A stretch of DNA of 64,000 bases from Pogona vitticeps (lineage: Eukaryota > Chordata > Lepidosauria > Squamata > Agamidae): NCBI RefSeq assembly GCF_051106095.1, contig NC_135785.1:102920501-102984500 (forward strand), read 5' to 3'. The notes below the pieces were generated by a model. That model did not search any database. It was not told the origin of the DNA and saw only the letters and a program-made list of their open reading frames with translations. The position numbers and the translations under genes are program-made. Below, in pieces: positions 32,651 through 44,832 of this stretch; the first letter of the stretch is position 1; every line of letters begins with the position of its first letter.

Positions 32651-34364
32651 AAAAAGCATTTGTACACTGCCCTCCAGCCACACAAAAAGGGATGGGAAAA
32701 GAGAATAAGAGATGTCTGACAGACATGTTATGAAGATCATATAATGTCCAGCCGGAATGGAAACTGGATGTTCAAGGTTGTAAAACAGGCCTTTGCAGAC
32801 CTCCAGGAATCGCCTTAGAGACTCACACTTCCTCACATGGCTGTAATGCCGAATGGCATTGTTGGATTGACTCAACATGGTCTTAGCTTTTAGGAGTCTT
32901 ATTAGCATTGGATCATTTGTTATCACTCCAGCCATTGAAGGTAAGGTTTAGTGGGCCCAGATGATACCATCTAGTATGTCCTAGACGAGGGATTGGTCCA
33001 ATTCCTGTTTCTCTACCTCAGAGGGCAATTGACCTTGGCAGGTGGGGGGGGGGTTACAGCTAATAAAAACATCAGTATATGGAGATAGCAGTTCCTCTCT
33101 GCTGCCATTTCTGTTGCTTCTGTGAGGTAAGTCATTATAAAGGGACAAAACCTGCAGGTCTTCAGATTTCTTTCTTTCTTTTTTGAGCTATACCTCTTAC
33201 CAGACCTCACCATTAGATGAGATTACTTGGATCTCATAGGGACTAGTGCTCAACAATATCTAGAAAGTCATAGGTCCCCCTGCCCTCTTATATTTAAACA
33301 AATCTAAGCCTCAACATACACATCAAAGGAAAATGTACATTTTTCTGCTATCAAAATATTTTCCTTCCAAGCATGTAATTCTTGAAAGCTTTGAGCAATC
33401 AGATTTGCAAATGAAGCACATGTTTATCTTCTAAGGATCAATTTGGAAAGCAAGAGCAAGCAGATTTCCAACATGTGGAACATGACAAACTCAGTGCTAA
33501 GATAAATTGGTGTTTTTCAACTCAAAGTTTAAGGAACCCTGCTTCTAGACACTTGCTGTCTGTACCATCTAGTTTGACCCTCAATGCCACAATAGTATGA
33601 AGGTTTTCAGATTCTCCTGTGAAGAATTCTGGAGGACACAAAGATTGCATCTCCATGTAGCATTTTTGTTCGTCCTCTGTCATGGGTGCATTTTGCCAGT
33701 AGACTGGCATGTTACTCTTTTTTGGGTGAGCTTGTGGCAAACTTTTGCATCAACTCACATATTTCACTGTTTCCTGCTCAGGCCTCATCTCCATTTCATT
33801 GATGTAATTTCTGAGCACTGAGACACACCAACAGATCTTGATGAATCACACCCCACAGGAAGAACAAAACAATAAAGTGATATTTTAAATATTGCTAAGC
33901 ATAGTAATGCATAAAACTGATGGTGGGCTATGAACACTCCTGTAAAAGACATTTCTTGAAATGTTGTGCCCTTTTAAAGAACATTAGAGCACCTTCTCTG
34001 CAATTTTCTGAAAAACCCATAGCGAGAATTGAGAAAATACATCTGAACTTTTCTTACAAGAGAAAGGAGAAGAACAAGTGTGTGTGTCTGTGAGGGCTTC
34101 AGGGTGTCCTAACAGGAAAATGGAGTAAGAGATAAAAGTCAGCAGAAAGAAAATAATTAACCTACTGTGTGATTCATAGGTTATCAAGCCATGGTATAAT
34201 AAGATTCCAAACTTGCCTCGTGAGTCATATCTTGATCTATTGAATCATTTTAAACAACCTTTCAAACACATTTAAAAATACATTAAGATATACAATTTGC
34301 TCAGCTTCCATGTAAAGTTCCATTAGATTTTTTTTCTTTTTTAGTAGCATTTAAAGTTTACTTC
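32651..34364. other. No convincing gene; one unexplained open frame
   Basis: A minus-strand frame at 32,576-32,935 (119 codons) starts outside the LINE tail but ends in it. Residues such as MLSQSNNAIRHYSHVRKCES show no family I know and no splice support. The 72-codon frame at 33,522-33,740 is likewise unplaced. Confidence 0.2.
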
Positions 34365-34569
34365 CCCTTCATGGATTGCTGCCTTGTTGTGGTGAAGGGG
34401 CTTGAGTAATTCAGAGAAGCTATGGGCTATGCCGTGCAGGGACACCCAAGACAAACAGGTCACAGTGGAGAGTTCTGACTAAATAGAATCCACCTGGAGC
34501 AGGAACTGGCAAGCCACTCCAGTATCTTTGCCAAGAAAACCACATGAACAGAAAAAAAGGCCAAAAGAG

Positions 34570-35016
34570 ATGACACTGGAAGATGGGACCCTCAGGTCGG
34601 AAGGCGTCCAACATGCTACTGAGGAAGAGCGGAGGAAAATTTCTAGTAGCTCCAGAGCTAATGAAGGGGTTGGGCCAAAGCTGAAAGGATGCTCAGCTGC
34701 GGACGTCCCTGGAAGTGAAAGCAAAGTCCAATGCTTCAAAGAAAAATACTGCATAGGAACCTGGAATGTAAGATCTATGAACCTTGGTAAGCTGGATGTG
34801 GTCAAACAGGAGATGGCAAGAATAAACATTGACATCCTGGGCGTCAGTGAACTAAAATGGACGGGAATGGGAGAATTCAATTCAGACAATTATTATATCT
34901 ACTACTGTGGGCAAGAAGCCCGTAGAAGAAATGGAGTAGCCCTCATAGTCGACAAAAGAGTGGGAAAAGCTGTACTGGGATATAATCTCAAAAATGATAG
35001 AATGATTTCAATATGA
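34570..35016 (+). pseudogene. BovB endonuclease domain, N-terminal part
   Basis: An open frame from the first ATG at 34,570 codes the N-terminal extension (MTLEDGTLRSEGVQHATEE) and then the AP-endonuclease start GTWNVRSM and the SELKWTGMGEFNSD block. The catalytic Asn and Glu of these motifs are present. The frame stops after NLKNDRMISI. Further endonuclease coding (FNITVIQVYAPTTNAEE; LILGD then a stop at the WNAKVG site; an SDH-like DHQLL) continues to about 35,480 with more breaks. In a working element this domain nicks target DNA for target-primed reverse transcription. Confidence 0.88.
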
Positions 35017-35917
35017 ATCCAAGGCAGACCTTTCAACATCACAGTAATCCAAGTTTATGTACCAACCACCAATGCTGAGGAGACTGAAATTGACCAATTT
35101 TATGAAGATTTATAACACCTTCCAGAATTTATAACACCTTCCAAAGAAAGATGTTCTTCTCATTCTAGGGGACTGAAATGCTAAAGTAGGGAGTCAAGAG
35201 ATAAAAGGAACAGGTAAGTTTGGCGTTGGAGTTCAAAATGAAGCAGGGAAAAAGCTAATAGAGTTTTGTCAAGAGAACAAGCGGGTCATCACAAACACTC
35301 TTTTCCAACAACACAAGCGGCAACTCTACACATGGACATCATCAGATGGACAATACTGAAATAAGATTGATTATGTTCTCTGCAGCCAAAGATGGAGAAG
35401 CTCTATACAGTCTGCAAAAACAAGACCTGGAGCTGATTGTGGCTCTGATCATCAGCTTCTTATAGCAAAACTCAAGCTTAAACTGAAGAAAATAGGAAAA
35501 ACCACTGGGCTACTCAGGTATAATCTAACCCAAATCTCTTATGAATACACAGTGGAAGTGAAGAACAGATTTAAGGAACTCGATTTGGTGGACAGAGTGC
35601 CTGAAGAACAATGGATGAGGGCTCTTAACATTGTACAGGAGGCAGCAACAAAAACCACCCCAAAGACCAAAGAAAAGGAAATGCAAAAAAGCAAAGTGGC
35701 TGTCCAACGAGGCCTTAGAAATAGCAGAGAAGAGAAGGGAAACAAAATGCAAGGGAGATAGGGAAAGTTACAGAAAACGGAATGCTGGCTTCCAAAGAAT
35801 AGGAAGGAGAGACAAGAGGGCCTTCTTAAATGAACAATGCAAAGAAACAGAGGAAAATAATAGAAAGGGAAAAACCAGAGATTTGTTCAAGAAAATTGGA
35901 GATATTAAAGTGCAAAG

Positions 35918-36679
35918 ATGGACATGATAAAGGACAAAAATAGCAGGGACCTCACAGAAGCAGAAGAGATCAAGAAGAGGTGGCAAGAATACACAGAGGA
36001 ATTATATCAGAAAGATTTGGATGTCTGGGACAACCCAGATAACATGGTTGCTGACCTTGAGCCAGACATCCTGGAGAGCGAAGTCAACTGGGCCTTAGAA
36101 AGCATGGCTAACAACAAGGCCAGTGGAGGTGATGGCATTCCAGATGAACTATTTAAAATCTTAAAAGATGACACTGTTAAGGTGTTACACTCAATATGCC
36201 AGCAAGTTTGGAAAACTCAGCAATGCCCAGAGGATTGGAAAAGAGCAGTCTACATCCCAATCCCAAAGAAGGGCAGTGCCAAAGAATGCTCCAACTACCA
36301 TACAATTGCACTCATTTCTAATGCTAGCAAGGTTATGCTCAAAATCCTACAAGGTAGGTTTCAGCCGTATGCGCACCTAGAACTCCCAGAAGTACAAGCT
36401 GGATTTCGAAGGGGCAGAGGAACTAGAGACCAAATTGCTAACATGTGCTGGATTATGGAGAAAGCCAGAGAGTTCCAGAAAAACATATCATTCTGCTTCA
36501 TTGCCTATGCAAATGCCTTTGACTGTGTGGAACACAACAAACTGTGGCAAGTCTTTAAAGAAATGGGAGTGCCTGACCACCTTATCTATCTCCTGAGAAA
36601 CTTATATGTGGGACAAGAAGCAACAGTTAGAACTGGATATGGAAACACTGATTGGTTCAACATTGGGAAAGGAGTATGA
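35918..36679 (+). pseudogene. BovB reverse transcriptase, fingers and palm
   Basis: The 253-codon frame carries LTEAEEIKKRWQEYTEELY, then NKASGGDGIPDELFKILK, VYIPIPKKGSAKECSNY, QAGFRRGRGTRDQIANM, and motif A FIAYANAFD at residues 194-202. BovB normally has FIDYAKAFD; the Asp aligned with the catalytic metal ligand is Ala here, so the enzyme would be dead. The frame ends at KGV just before the QGCILSP block, where a TGA replaces the Arg codon. Confidence 0.9.
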
Positions 36680-37330
36680 CAAGGCTGTATATTATCCCCC
36701 AGCTCATTTAAATTATATGCAGAATACATCATACAAAAGGCTGGACTGGATGAATCCCAAGCCGGAATTAAGACTGCCGGAAGAAATATCAACAACCTCC
36801 GATATACAGATGATACCACTCTGATGGCAGAAACTGAGGAGGATTTAAAGAACCTCTTATTGAGGGTGAAAGAGGAGAATGCAAAAAATGGTCTGAAGCT
36901 CAACATTAAAAAAACGAAGATCATGGCCACTGATCCCATCACCTCCTGGCAAATAGAAGGGGAAGATATGGATCCAGTGACGGATTTTACTTTCTTGGGC
37001 TGCATGATCACTGCAGATGGTGACAGCAGCCACAAAATTAAAAGACGCCTGCTTCTTGGGAAGAAAGGGATGACAAACCTAGATGGCATCTTAAAAAGCA
37101 GATACCTCACCTCGCTGACAAAGGTCTGCATAGTCAAAGCTAAGGTTTTTCCAGTAGTGATGTATGGAAGTGAGAGCGGGACCATAAAGAAAGCTGACTG
37201 CCGAAGAAGTCATGCTTTTGAATTGGGGTGCTGGAGGAGACTCTTGAGAGTGCCCTGGACTGCAAGGAGATCGAACGTATCCATTCTGAAGGAAATCAAC
37301 CCTGAGTGCTACTGGAAGGACAGATCCTGA
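36680..37330 (+). pseudogene. BovB reverse transcriptase C-terminal part
   Basis: After the stop, coding continues through QGCILSP. In another frame it reads NLRYTDDTTLMAE (YADD site at 36,803-36,814, both Asp kept). A 168-codon frame at 36,824-37,330 carries LKLNIKKTKIMATDPI, ITADGDSSHKIKRRLLLGKK, FPVVMYGSESGTIKKA and RRLLRVPWTARRSN. These are the RTE C-terminal blocks. Confidence 0.88.
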
Positions 37331-37585
37331 AGGTGAGGCTCCAGTACTTTGGCCATCTCATGAGAAGAGAAGACTCCCTGGAAAAGACCCTGATGGATGT
37401 TGGGAAAGTGTGAAGGCAAGGGGAGAAGGGGACAACAGAGGACGAGATGATTGGACAGTGTCACCGAAGCTACCAACATGAATTTGACCCAACTCCAGGA
37501 GGCAGTGGAAGACAGGAGGGCCTGGCGTGCTCTGGTCCATGGGGTCACGAAGAGTCGGACATGACTAAACGACTAAATAACAAGA

Positions 37586-39729
37586 CTCATTTTGAGATTC
37601 TTTTCTAATTCTGTGTATAGAGTTGTGCTTGCTCTCTAACATATAACGCTGTGCTAGGTATAGGCTGTCTGTAGACAGAGCAAATAGGCCATGCCTCTTC
37701 AGACGGTAATAGGGTAAGATGCTTCCTGCTCTGCTCAGACTACAGTTTGCCAGGAGTGCTAGGTGGACCAAAGCCAGAGCCAGAAGCCAGAAGCATCCTG
37801 GCAAAGTGTGTCCGCCACTGGGCTGCTGGGGGCTTGCCCACCCCATAGACTGACAGCAGCAGCAAGCTAAAGTGCAGATTTAGAGATAAGAGAGCAAGAA
37901 GGTGAGATTTACTCCCGAGTAAAAATGCAGAGCATTGCAATGCAGCACTCTGTAACAAGAATGAAAAAGGGGGATTATGGCACATTATTCAGTGAAAAAG
38001 AAATATGCATGCTAAATGCATGCATCTAAAAAAAAATCCACATAGACACGATCAAGCAGAACAGCAGTGTTCCATCCTTCCTACTGATGGATTTATTGAA
38101 CTAAATGATAGATGTTATTGACCTACATGTGAGATGAATTTGATTTTTCCTTTAGAAATAATCGCACCAGAGTGTTAATGCTTAAATCCACTGCCTCCCA
38201 CAGTTAGGATCAATGCACTCTATTATTCGAAAGAGATGCTTAAAACCTTCCTTCTCGCTGTGGTGTAGTGCTAGTTAATCAAAGGGTTCACCACAACAGA
38301 ATTACTTACAATGATCCTAATCTAATCATTTCTGCTGGGTGAAAGAGCTCTGCCAGTCGCACATTTCCCTCTTTGAGCCTGTTTTCCAAGCAGTCAAGGA
38401 GCCCTTCACAGATGAGGCTGGGAATTTCTGAGGGCTGAATTCCACCTGCAAGCCAGAGTTTCCTGGAAAGCAGGCCAGGCCTTGATGAAGGCCCAAGAGA
38501 GGTTGCAGGTGGGAGTGAAGGTGGGAGAACAGTCCTGGCACAAGGCACCATGGATCTAAATGACCAGGAGATAGATAATGTGGCTGAAAACATCAACCAG
38601 TTCCAGAAGTGGCTCCTGAGAATCAAGAGAGTCAGAGGCAGAAAACTTATGTGGTCCAAGCTGGGCATGTGGTCAGATTCCAGAGGAGGCACGGGACAGT
38701 AGCAGGGTGAGGCAAGCAAGCTACATTGTATATGGGTCTCTGTGATTGCCTAATGTGATGAGTTGCTTAAGGTGGGGGCCAACAGAGACCTTGTAGATAA
38801 CCCGTCAGTAGAAAAGGAAAATCCTTGAAGGCTGATGGCCTGTGAATTTCATAGGAAGAGCTTCTCCCATTTCTCAACAAAGCAGCTTTCTTTATTTGAT
38901 GGTTCATCTGGCCATTGGGACGCAGCATGCGATTCCTCGAAAAACTGACTTCTCAGATGGGGAAATTAGGCCCATATCAGATGTCTCTTTAACAGGGATT
39001 TATGTGGAGCTCTGATGATGAGTTACCTATAAGCTCTCTTTCTGACCCGAAACAGCTGCCTCAGAAAACTGGGATGACAGATAACAGATAAGTCTGTACA
39101 CAATTGTGGTGTGTCTTCTAGGAGCTGGTAGGGAAAGCTGACTGTATTCAGGATGGAGTTTCAGCTTACCTTGAGCAAGTCATGGCTCACAAGGCTGGGC
39201 ACACATCCCAGGCCTTATTGATGTCTATTTGCCGCCACAGATGAATCTCAAGGCACTGAAGAAGCCATCCTCTACCTTTCCCTCTGGAAAGAAAGAGGAT
39301 GTTCTGTTCTGTGCTGTACATTAGCAGGGACTGATGTTACAGGAAGGCATTCTGGAATCTGCTTGTGTCATAGAGAGCCACTGTTGGTTGCCATCAACAA
39401 AACTGCCCATAGCAAAATCAGCGCTGATGGCAGTGCTAGCGCTAATGCGCTCATCGGAATCCAGAGCCCCCCCCCGCCCATAGAATTTGCCAGCCCAAGC
39501 GAACCAGCCAGAAATCTGGGCTCTGTACTAGCTGAATCAGAATCAGATTACTTTCAGGGGCAGTACAGAGTGTCTAGGAGCCACTTCCCTGCCAACAGGC
39601 CCTTTGGGGGCTGCACAGACTGCCAAGAATGCAGAAAAAGTAAAAAAGAAAGAAAGAAATGAGAAGAGGCTAGGGGTCCATTTCTACTTTGGAAAAAATA
39701 GGTTTATGGGGACAGTTAAATGGTGCATT
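37586..39729. other. No gene seen
   Basis: The stretch looks mostly unique. The 137-codon minus frame at 38,306-38,719 has no clear domain. The frame at 39,363-39,662 includes a proline run from a C tract and a lysine-rich end from an AAAG repeat, so I do not call it. Confidence 0.3.
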
Positions 39730-39890
39730 GAGGCCTTTTTTATTAATGCTCTAGCGCCCTCTGTTTTTACATGATTAGATGTTATGATTTTATATTAACT
39801 ATTTGTTTAATTTATGTGAACTGCCCAGAGTAGTGTTGTGGCACTAACAGGTGCAGTATATCAAATTCAATCAATCAATCAATCAAGTCC
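39730..39890 (+). mobile_element. L2/CR1-like LINE 3' end
   Basis: TGTGAACTGCCCAGAGTAGT with a GCAGTATATCAAATTCAATC end and an AATC tail is the standard LINE 3' end here, with tail unit AATC, not AAAT. Confidence 0.6.
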
Positions 39891-40244
39891 TTTTTAAAAA
39901 GTGAATTGTCACCTCTGGAGACTTCCAAGAGCTGCAGTTCACTATGTTTTTGTGGAACATGACAAGGTTGGGACAGAGGTTAGAGGCCCAAAAACCGAGC
40001 CTTTCGAGATTGGCACATGCAGGACAAGGCCGCCACTTTGCCCACTGCATCATTACAATCATAGTCCTCTGCCAAAGCCTAGCGCTGATAAATTTTTCAA
40101 CAAATCTCTGAGGTACCAGGTAAAGGAAAACTGACAAAAGTGCTATCCTTTTCCATTATTTGCAAGCACCCACCATGAACATGCAGAACCATGCACATGG
40201 AGATACTTATTGCATATAACAAAAAGACTGAGGTAAGTGGAAAT

Positions 40245-40302
40245 GGACCTGGCCACAAAAGCTCACATTAAAATATAGCTTTTAAGGTGCCATAATGTAT
40301 TT
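40245..40302 (+). mobile_element. PLE-like repeat, left part (interrupted by a Sauria SINE)
   Basis: GGCCACAAAAGCTCACATTA followed by AAATATAGCTTTTAAGGTGC matches the repeat at about 44,785-44,830. The rest of the unit resumes at about 40,641 after the SINE. Confidence 0.45.
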
Positions 40303-40640
40303 TGGTGGCGCTGTGGGCTAAACCGCAGAAGCCTCTGTGCTGCAGGGTCAGAAGACCAAGCAGTCGTAAGATCGAATCCACGTGACGGAGTGAGCTCCTG
40401 TCGCTTGTCCCAGCTCCCGCCAACCTAGCGGTTTGAAAGCATGCAAATGCAAGTAGATCAATAGGGACCACCTCGGTGGGAAGGTAACAGCGTTCCGTGT
40501 TTAAGTCGCACTGGCCATGTGACCATGGAAAGATTGTCTTTGGACAAAAGCTGGCTCTATGGCTTGGAAATGGGGATGAGCACCGCCCCCTAGAGTTGAA
40601 CACGACTGGACAAAAATTGTCAAGGGGAACCTTTTAAAAA
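40303..40640 (+). mobile_element. Sauria SINE (tRNA head, BovB-like tail), near complete
   Basis: The head GGTGGCGCTGTGGGCTAAAC carries the A box and AGATCGAATCCACGTGACGG carries the B box. The body has CCCGCCAACCTAGCGGTTTG, AGTAGATCAATAGGGACCAC, CGGTGGGAAGGTAACAGCG and GGCCATGTGACCATGG. It ends GTTGAACACGACTGGAC ... TCAAGGGGAACCTTTT. Retroposition would rely on BovB, which is present in the window. Confidence 0.85.
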
Positions 40641-40728
40641 AATGTTTTTGTGTTCTTTATTTTATTTTTATTTTGTTTTGCCTGATATACTAGCAGAGAC
40701 TAACACGGCTACCTCTTCTAAAGCTGAT
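40641..40728 (+). mobile_element. PLE-like repeat, right part
   Basis: A T-rich segment runs to ACTAGCAGAGACTAACACGG and CTACCTCTTCTAAAG. The phrase AGACTAACACGGCTACC is the conserved end of this repeat in squamates and turtles. A minus-strand copy of that end is seen near 52,515. Confidence 0.45.
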
Positions 40729-41977
40729 CTAGGTAAGCAGCTGATACATGGAAGATACCTGGCTAGCTTTTTATAGGTCTCACGGGGCCCACGAGTCATG
40801 CAGCAGAGCCTTGAGAAAGAAAACTGGATACAAACTATTATTTACTTGTGGTAAATGTACTGTAAATTTGTGACTGTCTCTTTTACAGCATAAAAAGCTA
40901 AACTGGCAAGACGCAACATTTAACAGGGTGCTTTTCTTCCTTTGCTGGAGACATTTATGTTGAAAATGCATTCATAATTTAATTGAGATAAATCTCCACA
41001 CCTGAATAGTCTTGACAATTCAAGAAAAGGAAAGGGGAATTAAATGGGGCGCAGAAGGAAGACAGTTCTTTCCACCTACCTGTTCAAAGCAACAGAAACA
41101 GTCCTGCATTTTCTTTGATTTAGTAGATTTCACTTTTCTGATAGTTTCAGTTCATTTTACAGAAACAAATTTAATGGAGTACTGTTGTTTAAGCTGAAAA
41201 GTCTTGCCTTTTGCTGAGGACCTCTTTTCCCCACAAAGCTAACTTCAATTTCAAGATAGTATATTGGTTTAAAATGTTTAGCTGTGAGGAAAGAAAAGAC
41301 TGATATTGTAAAGGGGACATCCTGTTGACTCCCTCCCCTCCCCTTCCTTTTTGTGCTGTGGTAGAAAAGGCCACACTTCTAAGAAACTCTTCACTTATCT
41401 GCACCTGGTCTTTTGTGATAACAGTTGATGGTAGCTACAAAAAAGCCAAAGAACTGCCTGAGTCTCCTGTAAAACATGATTAGCAAACACAGCAAAAACA
41501 TTTCCAAAATAATTGTAAATCCAATCCAAAAACAGACTCCCTCCATCTTCAGTTAACAGTGTTCAAGACTTCACCACGGAAGTGCGTTTGGTGAGGAAGA
41601 GCAATCTTGTTTCAAAACTGAAAATAATCTAGGAGGAAGTGGGTTTTGTTTTAGAGGCATGCAACCTGTTTCAAAAACCCATGAAAACAACCAGAGAGAA
41701 ATGGAGCACAAAGAAGCTGTGTATTATATGCAACATGTTAAGCTGTGTATTATGTGCAACATGTTTCTGAATTATTCCTTGTGTAGGGACTTTTCTCATC
41801 TCAAAAATGAGCCACAATGTGCTGTTCTATGCCATTCCCTGTGGTTTCAACATGCATTGGATATCATCAACAATGTAGACCCTTTGGTGTGTGGCTTGTG
41901 GTCCAACAAGCGGAAGCACTTTCCCCACAAAATTTCAGGACTAGCTCTCTTCTTATTTGAATGACAAGTTGCTTATA
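40729..41977. other. No gene seen; 26-bp tandem duplication
   Basis: At 41,715-41,767 the word AAGCTGTGTATTATATGCAA..CATGTT occurs twice in tandem with one difference. The frame at 41,659-41,964 has no known domain. Confidence 0.35.
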
Positions 41978-42403
41978 CAGTGGTGCCCCGCATGACAATG
42001 ATAATCCGTTCCAGGAAAATCGCTGTTTAGTGAAATCATCATCATGCGAAATCAGTTTTCCCACTGGAATGCATTGAAACCCGTTTAATGCGTTCCAATG
42101 GGGAAAATACCTCCTCATCCAGCGAAGATCGCCCATAAGGAAGCCATTTTGCGAAGCACTGATCAGCTGTAAAAATGGCTGCCCTGTGAAGCATGGGTCC
42201 GGAAAACACAGAGGAGCCATTTTCCGGAGCCAGAAAAATCGTCGTCTCGCGAACAAATGGTTCGCAAAGCACGGACCTAATCAATGTCAAGTGAAAATCC
42301 CCCATTGGAATGACTGTTTCGCGAATCGCTATAGCGATCGCAAAAAGTCATCGTAATGCAGATTCATCATTCAGCGGGGGCGTCGTCTTGCGAGGTACCA
42401 CTG
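41978..42403 (+). mobile_element. MITE family 2, complete copy
   Basis: The 426-bp element lies between TA dinucleotides, starts CAGTGGTGCCCCGCATGAC and ends GTCTTGCGAGGTACCACTG. The interior has GCGAAGATCGCCC, GCTATAGCGATCGCAAAAAG and several GCGAA words. There is no transposase frame. It is the same family as 13,258-13,678, inverted. Confidence 0.85.
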
Positions 42404-42424
42404 TACATAAAAGTGTGCTGTTTA

Positions 42425-42648
42425 TTTACTGCTCCATGGAATTTTAAGTACTCTCTGGGTGCTTTACAATTTAATTATGTGGGCTACACATTGCCCATCC
42501 CTTGTGAGCTGGGTATTCAATTTACCGACCTCAGAAGGAAGGAAGGCTGCGTCTGTCTTGAGCCAGCTACCTGAGCCTGTTGGGATCGAACTTAGCAAAG
42601 ATTTGACTGCAATACTGCAGTTTAGTCACTGCCCAATGAGCCTCCTGT
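42425..42648 (-). mobile_element. tRNA-derived squamate SINE, diverged
   Basis: It shows the minus-strand signature: CTCTGGGTGCTTTACAATTT, GTGGGCTACACATTGCCC, GGGTATTCAATTTACCGACC, AGCCAGCTACCTGAG and a head ending GAGGCTCATTGGGCAGTG. It is the same family as 22,117-22,376 but more decayed. Confidence 0.7.
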
Positions 42649-43512
<864 letters not shown>

Positions 43513-44754
43513 TTAACTTGCTTAGAGTACTTGTGTCTTGAACATGCTTTGATCTTTTAATTGCTTGATCCATGGGACAGGAGGTCAGGCTAATGGTTTT
43601 CTGGCCATGGTTGTATGTCTTCATCAGTGTGTCCTGATTAGGATTTGGCATTGACCCCATACTATTATTTTTCCTGGACACCCCTCCAGTGGCTCCCATA
43701 GTAGGCTCAGACACAGTAACTGCAGCAGCATTGTTTGCCAAGAGTCCACACCAATTCATTCATTTTGAAAATGTGTAGAGAGCTCTCCCTAGGTCATTTA
43801 CCACCCGTGGTAGTGGCAACAGCAGAACCACCACCACCACTAATCATATTGCTCTCCCTCCAATATTGTCTACTGGTCATTGGTGGGTGATTCTTCCTTA
43901 CTGGAGGTGACCAGGCTAGTTTCTGTTTGCAAGTCTGGTTAGTGCTCTTTGAACCTGCCTACCCTAAGAAGGCAATAACAAAAAAAATCCACTGACTTAA
44001 TTTTTCGTTATTTATGCAGATGTAACACCCTTTTTGACTGAGTCTTTCCAAGGCAGCTTCCAACAACAATGTTTAAAATGATCAGTAATGGATATTATCA
44101 GATTGAATACAGGTAATTGTATAAGGTAGCCCCCACATTTGCTCTGGCAACATTATCACAGGACCCAACAATATTACACACAATCTCAAGGGCACCTTAG
44201 TTCTTCCTCAGCTAATGTGATCTATACAATCATTTGCTAACAGTTCCCCTCTGCAGTCTACACAGGACAAACAGAACAATCTCTACACAAATGAATGAAT
44301 AAACATAAACCAGACGTCAGAAATCTCAAAACACAGAAACCTATCTCAAATCACTTCAATTCACCAGGACACAAGATATGAACATTACAATTCTGGAGAA
44401 GAAAAACTGCAGAACAAGAATCCAGAGGGAAAGAGTTAGATAAAATATATACAGATATATACAGAGCAATTAAACATTAGTCAAGGTTTCTTAAGTCATT
44501 ATGAAATGATATAATTACACTGTTATCTATTGTTATTTTCCTTCAGAATAACTGGGCCCATCTTTTCAGAACAAGGCTCAAAGGTAAAGTCTGCCATTCG
44601 TTACATTATCACATGTTGTTCTCCTGTTGTTTACTTTATTCATTTTGCTCTTTACAGAGCCTAACTTCAGAAGAACTGAATATCAGATGGGTCATAAATC
44701 ATTACAATGTGTGAAATACAACCAAACACCACTGCCTCTTAGTGACTATTTTGC
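43513..44754. other. No gene seen
   Basis: It looks unique. A decayed phrase of the ACAGGACAAACAGAACAATC type near 44,260 hints at an old coding repeat but cannot be assigned. Confidence 0.25.
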
Positions 44755-44832
44755 CATGTAGTCTCTGAAGCAGTGGACTTGTTCCACAAAGGCCCACATT
44801 AAAATATAGCAGTTGTCTTTAAAGTGCCACGG
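44755..44832 (+). mobile_element. PLE-like repeat fragment with decayed hammerhead-like core
   Basis: CTCTGAAGCAGTGGACTTGT followed by TCCACAAAGGCCCACATTAA has a CTGAAG box, a GTGGA/TCCAC stem and an AAAGGC box in hammerhead order. CAGTTGTCTTTAAAGTGCCA then matches the repeat interrupted at 40,245-40,302. Confidence 0.45.

Larger units (their letters stand above)
34365..37585 (+). mobile_element. Nearly full-length BovB (RTE) LINE, inactive
   Basis: The 3.2-kb element has the BovB 5' region (CATGGATTGCTGCCTTGTTG), an apurinic endonuclease, a reverse transcriptase, and the 3' end CGGACATGACTAAACGACTA AATAACA. Its single ORF is broken by several stops and frame changes (for example near 35,016 and 36,677), and the reverse transcriptase has lost a catalytic Asp. 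Length and intact ends match a full BovB of about 3.2 kb. Obvious target duplications were not found. It would have been the source type for Sauria-SINE movement. Confidence 0.93.

Noticed and set aside
32576-32935. 119-codon minus-strand frame as a gene
   Set aside because: It runs into a LINE 3' tail, has no recognised domain and lacks splice evidence.
34479-34889. Antisense 136-codon frame
   Set aside because: Shadow of the BovB endonuclease coding on the other strand.
36586-37185. Antisense 199-codon frame, the second-longest in the window
   Set aside because: Shadow of BovB reverse transcriptase coding; no domain of its own.
38306-38719. Possible Ty3-type pol remnant (a FQAVKEPFTDEA phrase on the plus strand)
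   Set aside because: Only one short phrase fits, with nothing before or after it; too weak to call.
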